This document shows, one piece after another, positions 45,450 through 54,292 of a stretch of 64,000 nt of DNA; the stretch's first letter is position 1, and every line of letters begins with the position of its first letter. The stretch is from Demequina sp. B12 (GTDB lineage: Bacteria > Actinomycetota > Actinomycetes > Actinomycetales > Demequinaceae). The position numbers and the translations under genes were made by a program. Location: positions 248,001 through 312,000 of the forward strand of contig NZ_JAPEHU010000002.1 in NCBI RefSeq assembly GCF_028823635.1, given 5' to 3'. Under the pieces are notes generated by a model, which ran no database searches, had not been told where the DNA came from, and saw only the letters and a list, made by a program, of their open reading frames with translations.

Positions 45450-46454
45450 GTGTATCGCGCCTTCTATGACCACATCCTGTCCCGCATCGACGCTGAGAAG
45501 GCGCACCGGCTTGGCGTCTTGAGTTTTCGCTACGGTGCCTGGGTGTTCCGGATTGCCCGCCGGGCCAAGGTCTACCCTCAACGTCCCGCGCCCGTCACCG
45601 TCATGGGCATTGACTTCCCAGGCCGTGTGGGCCTGGGCGCGGGCATGGACAAGAACGCCGAGGCCGTCGTGGGGCTGTCAGAGGCGGGCTTTGCCTTTGT
45701 GGAGATTGGCACCGTCACTGCCGTGGGGCAGCCAGGCAATGACAAGCCGCGCTCGTGGAGAGAGAAAGACGTCCGCGGTATCCGCAACCGAATGGGCTTC
45801 AACAACGAGGGCGCCGATGCTGTCGCTGAGCGGTTGCGTGAGGTGAGGTCGTCGCGGCGTGGCCGTGACGTGGTCTTAGGCGTCAACCTAGGCAAGACCA
45901 AGACGACAGCGCCAGAGGACGCAGCGAGCGACTACTCGTATTCCGCGACACGGCTCTCCCCGTACGCGGACTACTTGGTCGTGAACGTGTCATCACCGAA
46001 CACCCCTGGTTTGCGGGATTTGCAGTCGACCGAGTCGTTGCGTCCCATCTTGGCCGCGGTGCGAGAGGCCGCTGACGCTGCTGTACCCGAGCGCCACGTG
46101 CCGTTGCTCGTCAAGATTGCTCCGGACTTGGCAGATGAGGACGTCGACGCTGTCGCAGACCTCGCTCGCGAACTCCGCCTTGATGGCATCACTGCCACCA
46201 ACACCACGATCAACCATCAGCGAGGTCCGGGCGGACTGTCGGGTCCGCCTGTCCATGCCCGTGCGAAGGAAGTGGTCGCGAGGTTGCGCGCCCGCTTGGG
46301 TGACGAGGCCGTGATCGTTGGCGTGGGGGGTATTGACAGCGACGCCGATGCGCAAGCGATGCTGGACGCTGGCGCCACGCTCGTGCAGACCTACACCGGC
46401 TTTGTCTACAACGGGCCGCGGTGGGTGGCTCAACTCAACGCTGCACTCAACTGA
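45450..46454 (+). CDS. pyrD: Dihydroorotate dehydrogenase, quinone-dependent (class 2)
   Basis: A 334-residue enzyme of pyrimidine synthesis, coupled to the quinone pool. The N-terminal amphipathic region ([23 protein letters not shown]) marks class 2. FMN and active-site motifs: [24 protein letters not shown], the catalytic serine in [13 protein letters not shown], and KIAPDL. GTG 45450 is 6 nt after TAAGTT. Its 3' end overlaps the convergent transporter gene by 25 bp. Confidence 0.95.
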   Translation: MYRAFYDHILSRIDAEKAHRLGVLSFRYGAWVFRIARRAKVYPQRPAPVTVMGIDFPGRVGLGAGMDKNAEAVVGLSEAGFAFVEIGTVTAVGQPGNDKPRSWREKDVRGIRNRMGFNNEGADAVAERLREVRSSRRGRDVVLGVNLGKTKTTAPEDAASDYSYSATRLSPYADYLVVNVSSPNTPGLRDLQSTESLRPILAAVREAADAAVPERHVPLLVKIAPDLADEDVDAVADLARELRLDGITATNTTINHQRGPGGLSGPPVHARAKEVVARLRARLGDEAVIVGVGGIDSDADAQAMLDAGATLVQTYTGFVYNGPRWVAQLNAALN

Positions 46455-47527
46455 GCCTCGTCTGCACGGAGGTGCTTGGAGTGCGCTCTGCTGAGGTGCC
46501 AGGCACGTGTAGTCCCCACGGCAGACGCACACCAACCTGCAAGGAGCAACAGCAGGAGCGCCCAGGCCACGACTCCGAAGGCTGCGGCTCCCGTCACTGA
46601 GGCAAGCCCGGCAGCGCCGGTGACGCATGTGCCAACGGGGAACGTGAAAGACCACCAGGACATCGTGTACGGAAGCCGTCCCTTGGTGAGGCGCCACGCG
46701 ACGACGCCCGCGATTGCCAGCCATAGCAATGCAAAGCCCAGGACCGGGATGCCGTAGAGCGCAGCGAACGCAGAGATTAGCGGCGTCAGCTCTGGTAAGG
46801 CGTCAGGGGCGTGAATAGCGAGCATGCATAGCGCCGTCACGGACTGACCGAGCGGTCCCAGCACAATCCACAGTGTGGGCACGGTGGCGGCGTCGGAGTG
46901 CTGATGGTGCGCGAGCCGCCACCATAGAGATGCCGTGATGAGGGCGGCTGCTATCCCAGCTGCCCCCCACAGCATGAGCGATGTCACGGCGAGGGCGTGG
47001 GCGAGGACAGCGGAGTCGAACTGGTCGACAAGTGCGGCACCAGTAGCGGCAGACACCATGGGGGCGACGACCGGGAGTAGCCAGGTGGGGGATGCCTGGT
47101 GGAGCTCAACGCGGTGCGAAGTGAACTGCAGGGCAGGAATGGTGACAGCCACGGCGATGCCGATGGTGGTACCGACAACCCAGAGAGCCAGATCAATCCA
47201 TGCGGCCGCCTGTGCACCGAAGATTCGAGGGCCCACCAACAGCGTTGCGCCGCCGACTGCGAGCAGCGCCATCGACACTGCCCCGAAGAATGGCGCCACT
47301 GCGGGGTTGTGGAGTTCGCTGCGCAGCAATCCGCGCTCGCGGGTGTACGACCTCGCGGCGTACGCGATGGCGGCGATCAGCATGACCACGCTGGCCGCCC
47401 ATGCGGCCTCGGCAGCGATCAGGAGAGGGGTGACGTGAGCGCCAGGCACCAGGGAAAGGCATGTCGCCACGATGGCGGTCCCCATGACGGGCGTGAACCA
47501 CTGGGGCGTAGAAACATGATCAAGCAT
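46430..47527 (-). CDS. TDT / SLAC1 family membrane transporter
   Basis: A 365-residue protein with ten predicted helices in five pairs, the layout of the tellurite-resistance/dicarboxylate transporter (TehA, SLAC1) family. FTPVMGTAIVATCLS at the N-terminus and MSWWSFTFPVGTCVTGAAGLA near the end match the conserved pore segments (the WWxFTFPxG motif). Substrates in this family are anions, C4-dicarboxylates or sulfite; which one is unknown. ATG 47527 is a reasonable start; GTG codons upstream are possible. It is divergent from a LysR regulator, a typical control pairing. Confidence 0.82.
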   Translation of the reverse strand: MLDHVSTPQWFTPVMGTAIVATCLSLVPGAHVTPLLIAAEAAWAASVVMLIAAIAYAARSYTRERGLLRSELHNPAVAPFFGAVSMALLAVGGATLLVGPRIFGAQAAAWIDLALWVVGTTIGIAVAVTIPALQFTSHRVELHQASPTWLLPVVAPMVSAATGAALVDQFDSAVLAHALAVTSLMLWGAAGIAAALITASLWWRLAHHQHSDAATVPTLWIVLGPLGQSVTALCMLAIHAPDALPELTPLISAFAALYGIPVLGFALLWLAIAGVVAWRLTKGRLPYTMSWWSFTFPVGTCVTGAAGLASVTGAAAFGVVAWALLLLLLAGWCASAVGTTRAWHLSRAHSKHLRADEAQLSAALS

Positions 47528-47609
47528 GACTTCATCGTCATCGTTCACATGCGTCCGCGGTAGAGTCGAATCTCCACCGATCCACAAGCCCACGTTGTGG
47601 GAGGCGCTC

Positions 47610-48515
47610 ATGGCTGAACCGTCCATCGAAGAACTGCGGATGCTCCTTGCCGTCCAGAAGCACGGGTCGCTGACCGCAGCCGCAGAAGCACTGAACGTCA
47701 CCCAACAAGCAGTGTCACAGCGCATGCGTGCGCTCGAGCGTCGGCTCGGTCTGGCGCTTTTCGTGAGGCAAGCCCGCGGGACCACGCTCACCACGCACGG
47801 GCGACTCGTGGCCGACTGGGCGCTCGCTGTCGTGGACCAACTCGACGCCCTCACCGCGGGGGCAGCATCGCTCCGTGACGATCGTGCCGCGCACCTGAGG
47901 ATTTCTGCCTCTCTCACCATCGCTGAACACTTGGTCCCGTCGTGGCTCGTCGCCGCGCACGCGCATCAACCACACGTGAGGGTCGAACTGACAGCGGTCA
48001 ACTCGGCGACCGTCGTCGAGCGCGTGCGTGCGGGAACCGATGACGTGGGATTCATCGAGTCTCCTTCACTGCCAGCCAGACTCCGTCACAAGCGAGTAGG
48101 GACGGATGAAGTGATCTTGGTGGTCGCTCCTCGCCACCCATGGGCAACGCGCCGGACGGTCTCTCTTGCCACGGTCGCGCGCACGCCACTGGTCATGCGG
48201 GAGCCTGGGTCGGGGACGCGGGTCACCGTTGAACGCGCCCTGGAACGCGAGGGGCACTCGCTCGCGCGTCCCGCCGCTGAACTGTCGACCACATCCGCCA
48301 TGCGCGCGATGGTGCTCGCCGGCGGAGAAGCTGCCGCGATGAGCGCAGTAGCGGTCGCAGACGACCTCGCGATGGGCCGCCTCGTACAAGTGCCAGTCAA
48401 CACCGAGCCGTGGACGCGTCCATTCACTGCAGTGTGGGACGGTACGCGCAACTTGCCGGCATCCGCAAGGGACTTTCTCGATCAGATCTCGCGCCCACAC
48501 ACATCAGTCCACTAG
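47610..48515 (+). CDS. LysR family transcriptional regulator
   Basis: A 301-residue LysR protein. The winged helix (LRMLLAVQKHGSLTAAAEALNVTQQAVSQRMRALE) is followed by an effector-binding domain. ATG 47610 has GGGAGG 5 bp upstream. LysR proteins usually control a divergent gene, here the TDT transporter 82 bp away, so it is the likely regulator of that transporter. A similar actinobacterial TDT/LysR pair resembles sulfite or organic-anion export systems (inference). Confidence 0.87.
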   Translation: MAEPSIEELRMLLAVQKHGSLTAAAEALNVTQQAVSQRMRALERRLGLALFVRQARGTTLTTHGRLVADWALAVVDQLDALTAGAASLRDDRAAHLRISASLTIAEHLVPSWLVAAHAHQPHVRVELTAVNSATVVERVRAGTDDVGFIESPSLPARLRHKRVGTDEVILVVAPRHPWATRRTVSLATVARTPLVMREPGSGTRVTVERALEREGHSLARPAAELSTTSAMRAMVLAGGEAAAMSAVAVADDLAMGRLVQVPVNTEPWTRPFTAVWDGTRNLPASARDFLDQISRPHTSVH

Positions 48516-48607
48516 GCCCTCGAAACACGTGGGAACACGGGCGTCTTGTGGAGCGTTGATGAAGTACACGCCTCCTCACAAGGTGAGCGTTGTTTTCTCC
48601 TTTGATG

Positions 48608-48649
48608 CACGAAGGCCCGGGACCACTGGTCCCGGGCCTTCGTGTTTTT
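48608..48649. terminator. Bidirectional terminator between LysR and aldo/keto reductase genes
   Basis: A perfect 17-bp stem (CACGAAGGCCCGGGACC, 48608-48624, with 48628-48644), a 3-nt loop and TTTTT on the plus strand. Confidence 0.9.
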
Positions 48650-48658
48650 CGGCTTTGG

Positions 48659-49681
48659 TTACGCGTTCGAGTGGATACGACCCGTGGGGTTGGTTTCCAC
48701 TGTCTTCGCAGCGTCACGCTCGACTGCGTTGCCGAGCGCGTCATCGATCTTGGCCATGACATCGGCCGAAATCACTACGCCAGAGGCCTTGGCGTTCTCG
48801 TACACCTGCTCGGGACGGGATGCGCCGATGATCGCCGCCGCGACATTCTGGTTCTGCAGCACCCACGCGACAGCAAGCTGAGCCATGGTGAGGTCGAGTT
48901 CTTCCGCGATGGGCTGCAGTCGCTGGACACGCTCGAGGACATCGTCGTTCAGGAAGCGCTTGATCATGTTCGCGCCGCCCTTCTCGTCCGTCGCACGAGA
49001 CCCTTCCGGCAGGGGAGCACCCGGCTTGTACTTGCCCGTCAACACGCCCTGAGCCACCGGCGACCACACGATCTGGCTGAGGCCGGATTCTTCCGATGCG
49101 GGAACGACCTCATCTTCGATGACGCGCCACAGCATCGAGTACTGAGGCTGGCTGGAGATGAGCTGGAAGCCCAGGTCCTTGGCCAGCGCGGCGCCCCGAC
49201 GAATCTGATCAGCAGACCATTCGGAGACGCCAATGTAGTGGGCCTTACCTTGACGGACCACATCAGCGAAAGCCTGCATGGTCTCTTCGAGGGGAGTTTC
49301 GTGGTCGAAGCGGTGAGCCTGGTAGAGGTCCACATAGTCGGTCTGGAGGCGCTTCAAGGAGCCGTTGATGGACTCCATGATGTGCTTGCGCGAAAGGCCC
49401 TCGTCGTTCGCGCCACCAGGGCCGGTCGGCCAGTACACCTTGGTGAAGATTTCCAGCGACTCGCGGCGTTCGCCGCGCAGAATGTCGCCGAGGACAGTCT
49501 CTGCCGCGGTGTTCGCGTACACGTCTGCAGTGTCAAAGGACGTGATGCCGACGTCGAGCGCCGCCTTGACGCAGGCCGCAGCCTGCTCGTTTGCGACCTG
49601 GGAGGCATGGGTGAGCCAGTTCCCGTAGGTCAGTTCAGTGATCTTGAGACCGGAGTTGCCGAGATAGCGATAGTTGACCAT
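48659..49681 (-). CDS. Aldo/keto reductase (Kv-beta-like)
   Basis: A 340-residue NADPH-dependent TIM-barrel reductase close to the potassium-channel beta-subunit/YghZ subgroup. Catalytic residues: Asp and Tyr in FDTADVYANTAAETVLG, Lys in EIFTKVYWP and His in YQAHRFDHETP. Substrate is unknown; YghZ reduces methylglyoxal. A potassium channel gene lies 45 kb away and no link is implied. TAGGCT at 49693-49688 is 6 nt before ATG, with GAGGGA between them. Confidence 0.9.
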   Translation of the reverse strand: MVNYRYLGNSGLKITELTYGNWLTHASQVANEQAAACVKAALDVGITSFDTADVYANTAAETVLGDILRGERRESLEIFTKVYWPTGPGGANDEGLSRKHIMESINGSLKRLQTDYVDLYQAHRFDHETPLEETMQAFADVVRQGKAHYIGVSEWSADQIRRGAALAKDLGFQLISSQPQYSMLWRVIEDEVVPASEESGLSQIVWSPVAQGVLTGKYKPGAPLPEGSRATDEKGGANMIKRFLNDDVLERVQRLQPIAEELDLTMAQLAVAWVLQNQNVAAAIIGASRPEQVYENAKASGVVISADVMAKIDDALGNAVERDAAKTVETNPTGRIHSNA

Positions 49682-49728
49682 TCCCTCAGCCTAACTGTGC
49701 GTGAGGGGTGCTCGAAACGTTCCGTTGA

Positions 49729-49764
49729 GGGAGCATCGGCCATCGGCGAAGCGCCGATGCTCCC
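49729..49764 (-). terminator. Hairpin after DUF3043 gene
   Basis: A perfect 12-bp stem (GGGAGCATCGGC, 49729-49740, with 49753-49764) just past the DUF3043 stop codon; no U tract. Confidence 0.55.
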
Positions 49765-49770
49765 GCCCTG

Positions 49771-50367
49771 CTAGACGGGGAACTCGCCGCGCGAGACCTT
49801 GGGCTTGGGCAGGCGGAAACGTCGCAGGTTGAGCGCACGGGAGATGACGTAGAAGCTCCATCCGCGGGGCAGACGCTCCTGGCCGAACTTCGCAATGAAG
49901 TGCTTCTTGACACGACGCACCATGATGAACGTCTCGACTGCAGCGATCAGCACAATGCCGTAGAACACCAACACCAGGAGCCCACCAATGGGACCCATCT
50001 GTGCGGTAAAGAGCGATGCCAACACGAAGGCGAGGGCCAAGGGTAGGAGGAACTCACCGATGCTCCACCGGGCGTCTACCCAGTCGCGAAGGAAACGACG
50101 CTCTGGGCCGCGGTGTTCGTACGGCATGTTCGCCTCGTCACCCGCGCGCAGCGCCTGGTACTCGCGATCACGCAACGCCCGCTCCTTGGCCTTGCGAGCC
50201 TTCACATCGGCCTTGCCGTCGTCCATGACGGAACGGCGGTTCGCGGCTTCCTGGTCCTTGCGCTTGGGCGTGGGACGGCCCTTGCCGGTGGCGGGCGTCT
50301 CCGCGACCTCCACACCATCCTGGGGGACGTCGACGGTCGAGTCTTCGGTGTTCTTTTTGTCTGCCAT
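49771..50367 (-). CDS. DUF3043 membrane protein
   Basis: A 198-residue actinobacterial protein (Rv2206 type): a charged N-terminal half with RKAKERALRDREYQALRAGDE, NMPYEHRGPERRFLRDWVDARWS, two membrane helices (FLLPLALAFVLASLF and GLLVLVFYGIVLIAAVETF) and a basic C-terminus. Function is unknown. It lies 35 bp after nadA on the same strand, the gene neighbourhood known from mycobacteria (DUF3043 near the glycerate-kinase-like gene). Confidence 0.85.
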   Translation of the reverse strand: MADKKNTEDSTVDVPQDGVEVAETPATGKGRPTPKRKDQEAANRRSVMDDGKADVKARKAKERALRDREYQALRAGDEANMPYEHRGPERRFLRDWVDARWSIGEFLLPLALAFVLASLFTAQMGPIGGLLVLVFYGIVLIAAVETFIMVRRVKKHFIAKFGQERLPRGWSFYVISRALNLRRFRLPKPKVSRGEFPV

Positions 50368-50402
50368 GAGTTCCTAGGGGCGGGGCTGGAGTGCAGCCGG
50401 GC

Positions 50403-51608
50403 TTACTTCTTGTCAGCGCCGATGCCGGGCAACGCCAGCATCTGGTCAAGGGCGATCTTGGACTCCGCTTGAGTCTTGGGGTCCACCACAATGCGGTTCG
50501 GCACTTCGCCTGCGACGAGCGACTCGAGTGCCCACACCAGGTGGGGCAGATCGATGCGGTTCATCGTGGAGCAGAAGCACACAGTGTCCTCGAGGAAGAG
50601 AACTTCCTTATCTGGGTGCTCATTGGCGAGACGGCGCACGAGGTTCAGCTCCGTGCCAATGACCCACGAAGAGCCGGGCTCCGCTTCATTCAGCTTCTGA
50701 ATGATGTACTCAGTGGATCCCACGTAGTCCGCCGCGGTGACGACCTCGTGAGAGCACTCGGGGTGCACGATCACGTTGATACCTGGCACGCGTTCCCGGG
50801 CGTTGTCGACGTTCTCTTTGCGGAAACGGCCGTGGACTGAGCAGTGCCCCTTCCACAAGATGATGCGCGCCGCCTGAAGCTCTTCGATCGTGTTGCCACC
50901 GTACGGCTTGCGGGGGTCGTAGAGCACGCAGTCATCGAGCGAGTAGCCCAGTTTCAGCACCGCGGTATTGCGGCCGAGGTGCTGGTCGGGGAAGAAGAGG
51001 ACTTTGCCGTCTCCCTCGAGCCCGCCAACCTGGTCATAGGCCCATCGGAGTGCCACTTCCGCATTCGAAGACGTGCACACCACTCCGTTGTTGCGGCCAC
51101 AGAAGGCCTTAATGGCTGCCGTGGAGTTCATGTAAGTCACGGGGACGGTCTGTGCCGCGACACCGGCTTCGGCCAACTGCTCCCAAGCATCTTCCACCTG
51201 GTTGATATCGGCCATGTCCGCCATCGAGCATCCGGCGGCCATGTCAGGAAGGACCACCTGCTGGTCGTCAGTTGTGAGAATGTCCGCGCTCTCTGCCATG
51301 AAGTGGACACCGCAGAAGACGATGTACTCGGCTTCCGGCCGGGCGGCCGCTTCCCGTGCCAACTTGAACGAGTCGCCCGTCACGTCCGCGAACTGAATGA
51401 CCTCGTCACGCTGGTAGTGGTGGCCCAGAATGAAGACGCGATCTCCGAGCGTCTCTTTGGCCTTGCGTGCGCGCTCGACCAGATCAGGGTCGGAAGCGGC
51501 AGGCAACCCGCCAGGACAGTCAACGCCGCGTTCGGATAGCGGATCACGTCGGCTTCCTAGGAGGAGCAACGCAGGCGACTGAGTGGGCTCGGTGAACGTC
51601 GTGCTCAT
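50403..51608 (-). CDS. nadA: Quinolinate synthase
   Basis: A 401-residue 4Fe-4S enzyme that condenses iminoaspartate with dihydroxyacetone phosphate to quinolinate. Three cluster cysteines are expected: in FCGRNNGVVCTSSNAE, in VIVHPECSHEVV and in DTVCFCSTMNRIDLPH. Substrate motifs VFILGHHYQRDEV and CSMADMADI are clear. No nadB or nadC is adjacent. The ATG lacks a ribosome site; GACAAT at 51620-51615 lies 6 nt upstream. Confidence 0.95.
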   Translation of the reverse strand: MSTTFTEPTQSPALLLLGSRRDPLSERGVDCPGGLPAASDPDLVERARKAKETLGDRVFILGHHYQRDEVIQFADVTGDSFKLAREAAARPEAEYIVFCGVHFMAESADILTTDDQQVVLPDMAAGCSMADMADINQVEDAWEQLAEAGVAAQTVPVTYMNSTAAIKAFCGRNNGVVCTSSNAEVALRWAYDQVGGLEGDGKVLFFPDQHLGRNTAVLKLGYSLDDCVLYDPRKPYGGNTIEELQAARIILWKGHCSVHGRFRKENVDNARERVPGINVIVHPECSHEVVTAADYVGSTEYIIQKLNEAEPGSSWVIGTELNLVRRLANEHPDKEVLFLEDTVCFCSTMNRIDLPHLVWALESLVAGEVPNRIVVDPKTQAESKIALDQMLALPGIGADKK

Positions 51609-51648
51609 TCGGTCATTGTCTCATGACGCGCGCGGCACACTAGAGGGC

Positions 51649-52626
51649 ATGCGAGTCTTGCTTCTGACTGACGGGTGGACCGACAACGGCCACCGCATGG
51701 ACCCGGCCACGGTGGCGCATACTGCATCGGAGGCGTGGCGCACGCGCAACGTTTCCGACGATGTCGTGACGCTCGCCGTGGGCGACGGTGGGCCCGCGAG
51801 TGGCCGCCTATGGTCGGGGGAGTCCCCCCAAGACACCACTGACTATGTGGTGCGAGACAACGTCATCGTGCTGACACCGCCTCCCGGAAGTGAGGCCTGG
51901 GATCCTGCCCTGCTCGGTAACACCTTGACTCACGTGGCGCAATCGCCTGAGTTCAGCGGGCGCACGATCGTGGTGCCGCTGGGAGACACGCACCCTCAAC
52001 ACGACGCGACTTTGGTGTGGGGCAACTCGACAGTGAGCGAGATGCGCCAGGCGCTGTCAGGCCTGACCGTGCAGGCGCTCGTCAGCAGCTCCCGACCGTT
52101 GCTAGGCCTCAAAGGGATGAGCGCGAGCCTGCGCGACGGGCGTGAGAACGATGTTGCGCTTGCCACCCACTCTCAAGCACAGGAAGCCCACTGGAACACC
52201 ATCGCGAGGCACGTCGATGAAGCACAGCCGCGCTCGCTCATGGGCCCGTCGCGACTGTCGGACGTTCCCGGAACCGGCGCCGCCGGCGGTCTTGCGTACT
52301 GCTTGGCGGCCGTGGGCGCGCAACTGTTGCCAGCATCGGCCCGCCTTGCTGAACTCGCTGGAGCCGGCGCGGTGGAGCCTGAACTCGTGGTCGCGATCAC
52401 ACCAGAGTTGACGCCGCACCTGCTTGATCACGGAGTGGCACGCGCCGCAAGCGACCTCGCCGCCGCGACGGGAGCGCCCTGCGCGGTACTGACACCAGAA
52501 GTTCTGGTGGGCAAGCGAGACCTGATGGCCGGAGGTATCGCGGCCGCACACGAGGGTACGGCGACCGCCGCAGACCTGGCCTCCCATGTGGCGCGCGTGT
52601 GTCAGACCTGGTCGCCGCGGCGGTAA
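51649..52626 (+). CDS. Glycerate-kinase-like protein, degenerate
   Basis: A 325-residue protein related to the glycerate kinase family, as Rv2205c is. The clearest match is GTGAAGGLAYCLAAVGAQLLPASA, the glycine-rich motif of GarK/GlxK enzymes. The usual N-terminal DSFKGSLSA substrate loop is replaced by LTDGWTDNGHRMDPATVA, so kinase activity is doubtful. ATG 51649 has only a weak AGAGGG upstream; CACACT lies 7 nt before it. It is divergent from nadA with a 40-bp gap. Confidence 0.7.
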   Translation: MRVLLLTDGWTDNGHRMDPATVAHTASEAWRTRNVSDDVVTLAVGDGGPASGRLWSGESPQDTTDYVVRDNVIVLTPPPGSEAWDPALLGNTLTHVAQSPEFSGRTIVVPLGDTHPQHDATLVWGNSTVSEMRQALSGLTVQALVSSSRPLLGLKGMSASLRDGRENDVALATHSQAQEAHWNTIARHVDEAQPRSLMGPSRLSDVPGTGAAGGLAYCLAAVGAQLLPASARLAELAGAGAVEPELVVAITPELTPHLLDHGVARAASDLAAATGAPCAVLTPEVLVGKRDLMAGGIAAAHEGTATAADLASHVARVCQTWSPRR

Positions 52627-52703
52627 CCTCCCACAGACGTGGTGGGAATAATCCGGTGGGCCGCGTACATTAGACGAGTAGGAACTAGGAAAGGAGGCGG
52701 CCT

Positions 52704-53057
52704 GTGACAGATACTGCGACCGAGGTCTCGAGCCACGGAGTTGTGATTACTGATGCCGCTGCCAGCAAGGTCAAGAGCCTGCTGGAGCAGGAAGGCCGCG
52801 ATGACCTACGACTGCGCCTGGCTGTGCAGCCCGGTGGGTGTTCGGGCCTGATCTATCAGCTCTACTTCGACGAGCGTTCGCTCGATGGCGACGCCGTGCG
52901 CGACTTTGATGGCGTGCAGGTGGTCGTCGACAAGATGTCGGTTCCGTACCTCGACGGTGCGACGATCGACTTTGCCGACACGATTGAGAAGCAGGGCTTC
53001 ACGATCGACAACCCCAACGCTGCGAGTTCGTGTGCGTGTGGAGATTCCTTCTCCTAA
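52704..53057 (+). CDS. erpA: Iron-sulfur cluster insertion protein (HesB/IscA/ErpA family)
   Basis: A 117-residue A-type Fe-S carrier. The three ligand cysteines are present: C in QPGGCSGLIYQL and the C-terminal SCACGDSF pair. It delivers clusters to apoproteins; clients here include LipA, NadA and the Rieske protein. GTG 52704 has AAAGGAGG upstream. An Fe-S gene next to a desulfurase-like gene is expected, but that neighbour looks inactive. Confidence 0.9.
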   Translation: MTDTATEVSSHGVVITDAAASKVKSLLEQEGRDDLRLRLAVQPGGCSGLIYQLYFDERSLDGDAVRDFDGVQVVVDKMSVPYLDGATIDFADTIEKQGFTIDNPNAASSCACGDSFS

Positions 53058-53077
53058 GCCCGCAGATATCGACGCTT

Positions 53078-53131
53078 GAACGGGCGGTGCGAGTCCGTAC
53101 CTTAGAGGTACGTTGACTCGGCCGCCCGTTC
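53078..53131. terminator. Long three-part hairpin between erpA and the desulfurase-like gene
   Basis: Outer stem GAACGGGCGG/CCGCCCGTTC (53078-53087 with 53122-53131), middle CGAGTC/GACTCG and inner GTACC/GGTAC, separated by small bulges. A T-rich stretch follows on the plus strand. Likely terminator for both convergent genes. Confidence 0.65.
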
Positions 53132-53167
53132 TGCTGTTTCTGCGTACGTTGACGGGCGGACCCGTTG

Positions 53168-54292
53168 CTACGACGTCATTGACTGCCGGACAACTTCGAT
53201 TACTCGTGGCATCGTCGCGAGGAAGCGCTCAATCTCGCCGTCGGTGATGCCGGGATGAAGGCCGATGCGGAGATTGCCATGCGTCAAGGCACCCATCGCC
53301 GCGAGGACCTGGCTGGGTTGGAACTGCGCCTTGCCACATGCCGAGCCGGATCCCACCGCAAAACCCTCCCTGTCGAGTCGAGTGACCAGTGGCTCACCGT
53401 CAAGGTAGAGGAATGCGGCGGTGAGGAGATGGGGGAGGCGTTCCACCTCATCACCCACAACGTGCACGCCTTCGAGTTGGGCGAACCCGGCCCTCAAGCG
53501 CGTCACAAGGTCAAACTGGCGTTGCGACTCGCGCTCCATGTTCTCCACGCGTTCCTGCAATGCCACCGCCGCCGCCAGGGCTACGGGGACGGAGACTCCT
53601 CCCGGAGCCCAAGGGTCGTCGCCCGCCGGCCAGGCTTCCAGCCATCGGGTCTGGGGCCTCACTGCCACGATGGCAAGACCGGCAGGCGCACCCCAGTCTG
53701 AGGGGTCCGCAATGAGTGCATCCCAGTGTTCCGGGGCATCAACATGGCCGATGCTCGCAGTTGCGTCCACAATCAGTGGCACCCCCGCGGCGTTGGCGAC
53801 GTCGTAGATCCGGTCCAGGCGCTGGATGGTGCCGATCTCTCGGTTGGCATGTTGAACAGCGGCGATGGCGACGCGCGGATCGGACAGCGCGTGTGCAAAG
53901 GCCGCAACGTCGAGATGGCCTGAACCGTCGACGTCGATGCGGTCGACTGCACCGGGCGCAATAAACTCAGCGACGTCCGTCAGTGCCTCGCGCTCGATTG
54001 CCGACATCACCATGCGGTCGCGCCCACGCCGCGCTGCGTACATGCCCCGAACGATGCGTTCACACGCCATGGGAACCGAGTGAGCGAAGTACACGTTGTC
54101 TTGAGGAACAGCGAGAACCTCCGCGATGGCGCCTCGTGCACTATCGAGGATCGTGCGAGCCTGCCGTGATTCTGTCGTGAGACGCGCCGGATCAGCCCAA
54201 CCGTCCACCAATCCCGCGGCGAGGGCTTGAGCGGTACGAGGAGTGACGGGCGAACGCCCGCCAGCATCAAGGAAGGTGCGGCGTGCTGGCAT
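53168..54292 (-). CDS. Cysteine-desulfurase-like protein, PLP lysine not found
   Basis: A 374-residue fold-type I aminotransferase class V protein. Desulfurase features remain: the cofactor aspartate D176 in LIVDATASIGHVDA, the NREIGT loop at 150 and the catalytic-cysteine loop VGSGSACGK. The expected cofactor lysine motif (S-x-H-K before a GPxG turn) reads DPSDWGAPAG at 196-205, with no lysine. It therefore should not form a normal PLP aldimine. ATG 54292 lies 6 nt after TAACGT; a GTG at 54298 is possible. It is divergent from ctaC. Confidence 0.75.
   Translation of the reverse strand: MPARRTFLDAGGRSPVTPRTAQALAAGLVDGWADPARLTTESRQARTILDSARGAIAEVLAVPQDNVYFAHSVPMACERIVRGMYAARRGRDRMVMSAIEREALTDVAEFIAPGAVDRIDVDGSGHLDVAAFAHALSDPRVAIAAVQHANREIGTIQRLDRIYDVANAAGVPLIVDATASIGHVDAPEHWDALIADPSDWGAPAGLAIVAVRPQTRWLEAWPAGDDPWAPGGVSVPVALAAAVALQERVENMERESQRQFDLVTRLRAGFAQLEGVHVVGDEVERLPHLLTAAFLYLDGEPLVTRLDREGFAVGSGSACGKAQFQPSQVLAAMGALTHGNLRIGLHPGITDGEIERFLATMPRVIEVVRQSMTS

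Noticed and set aside
3958-49681. Functional link between the potassium channel and the Kv-beta-like aldo/keto reductase
   Set aside because: They are 45 kb apart, and bacterial members of this reductase group are usually independent enzymes.
53108-53153. Direct repeat GTACGTTGAC (53108-53117 and 53144-53153)
   Set aside because: Only 10 bp long and one copy is explained by the terminator hairpin; too short to claim as an element.
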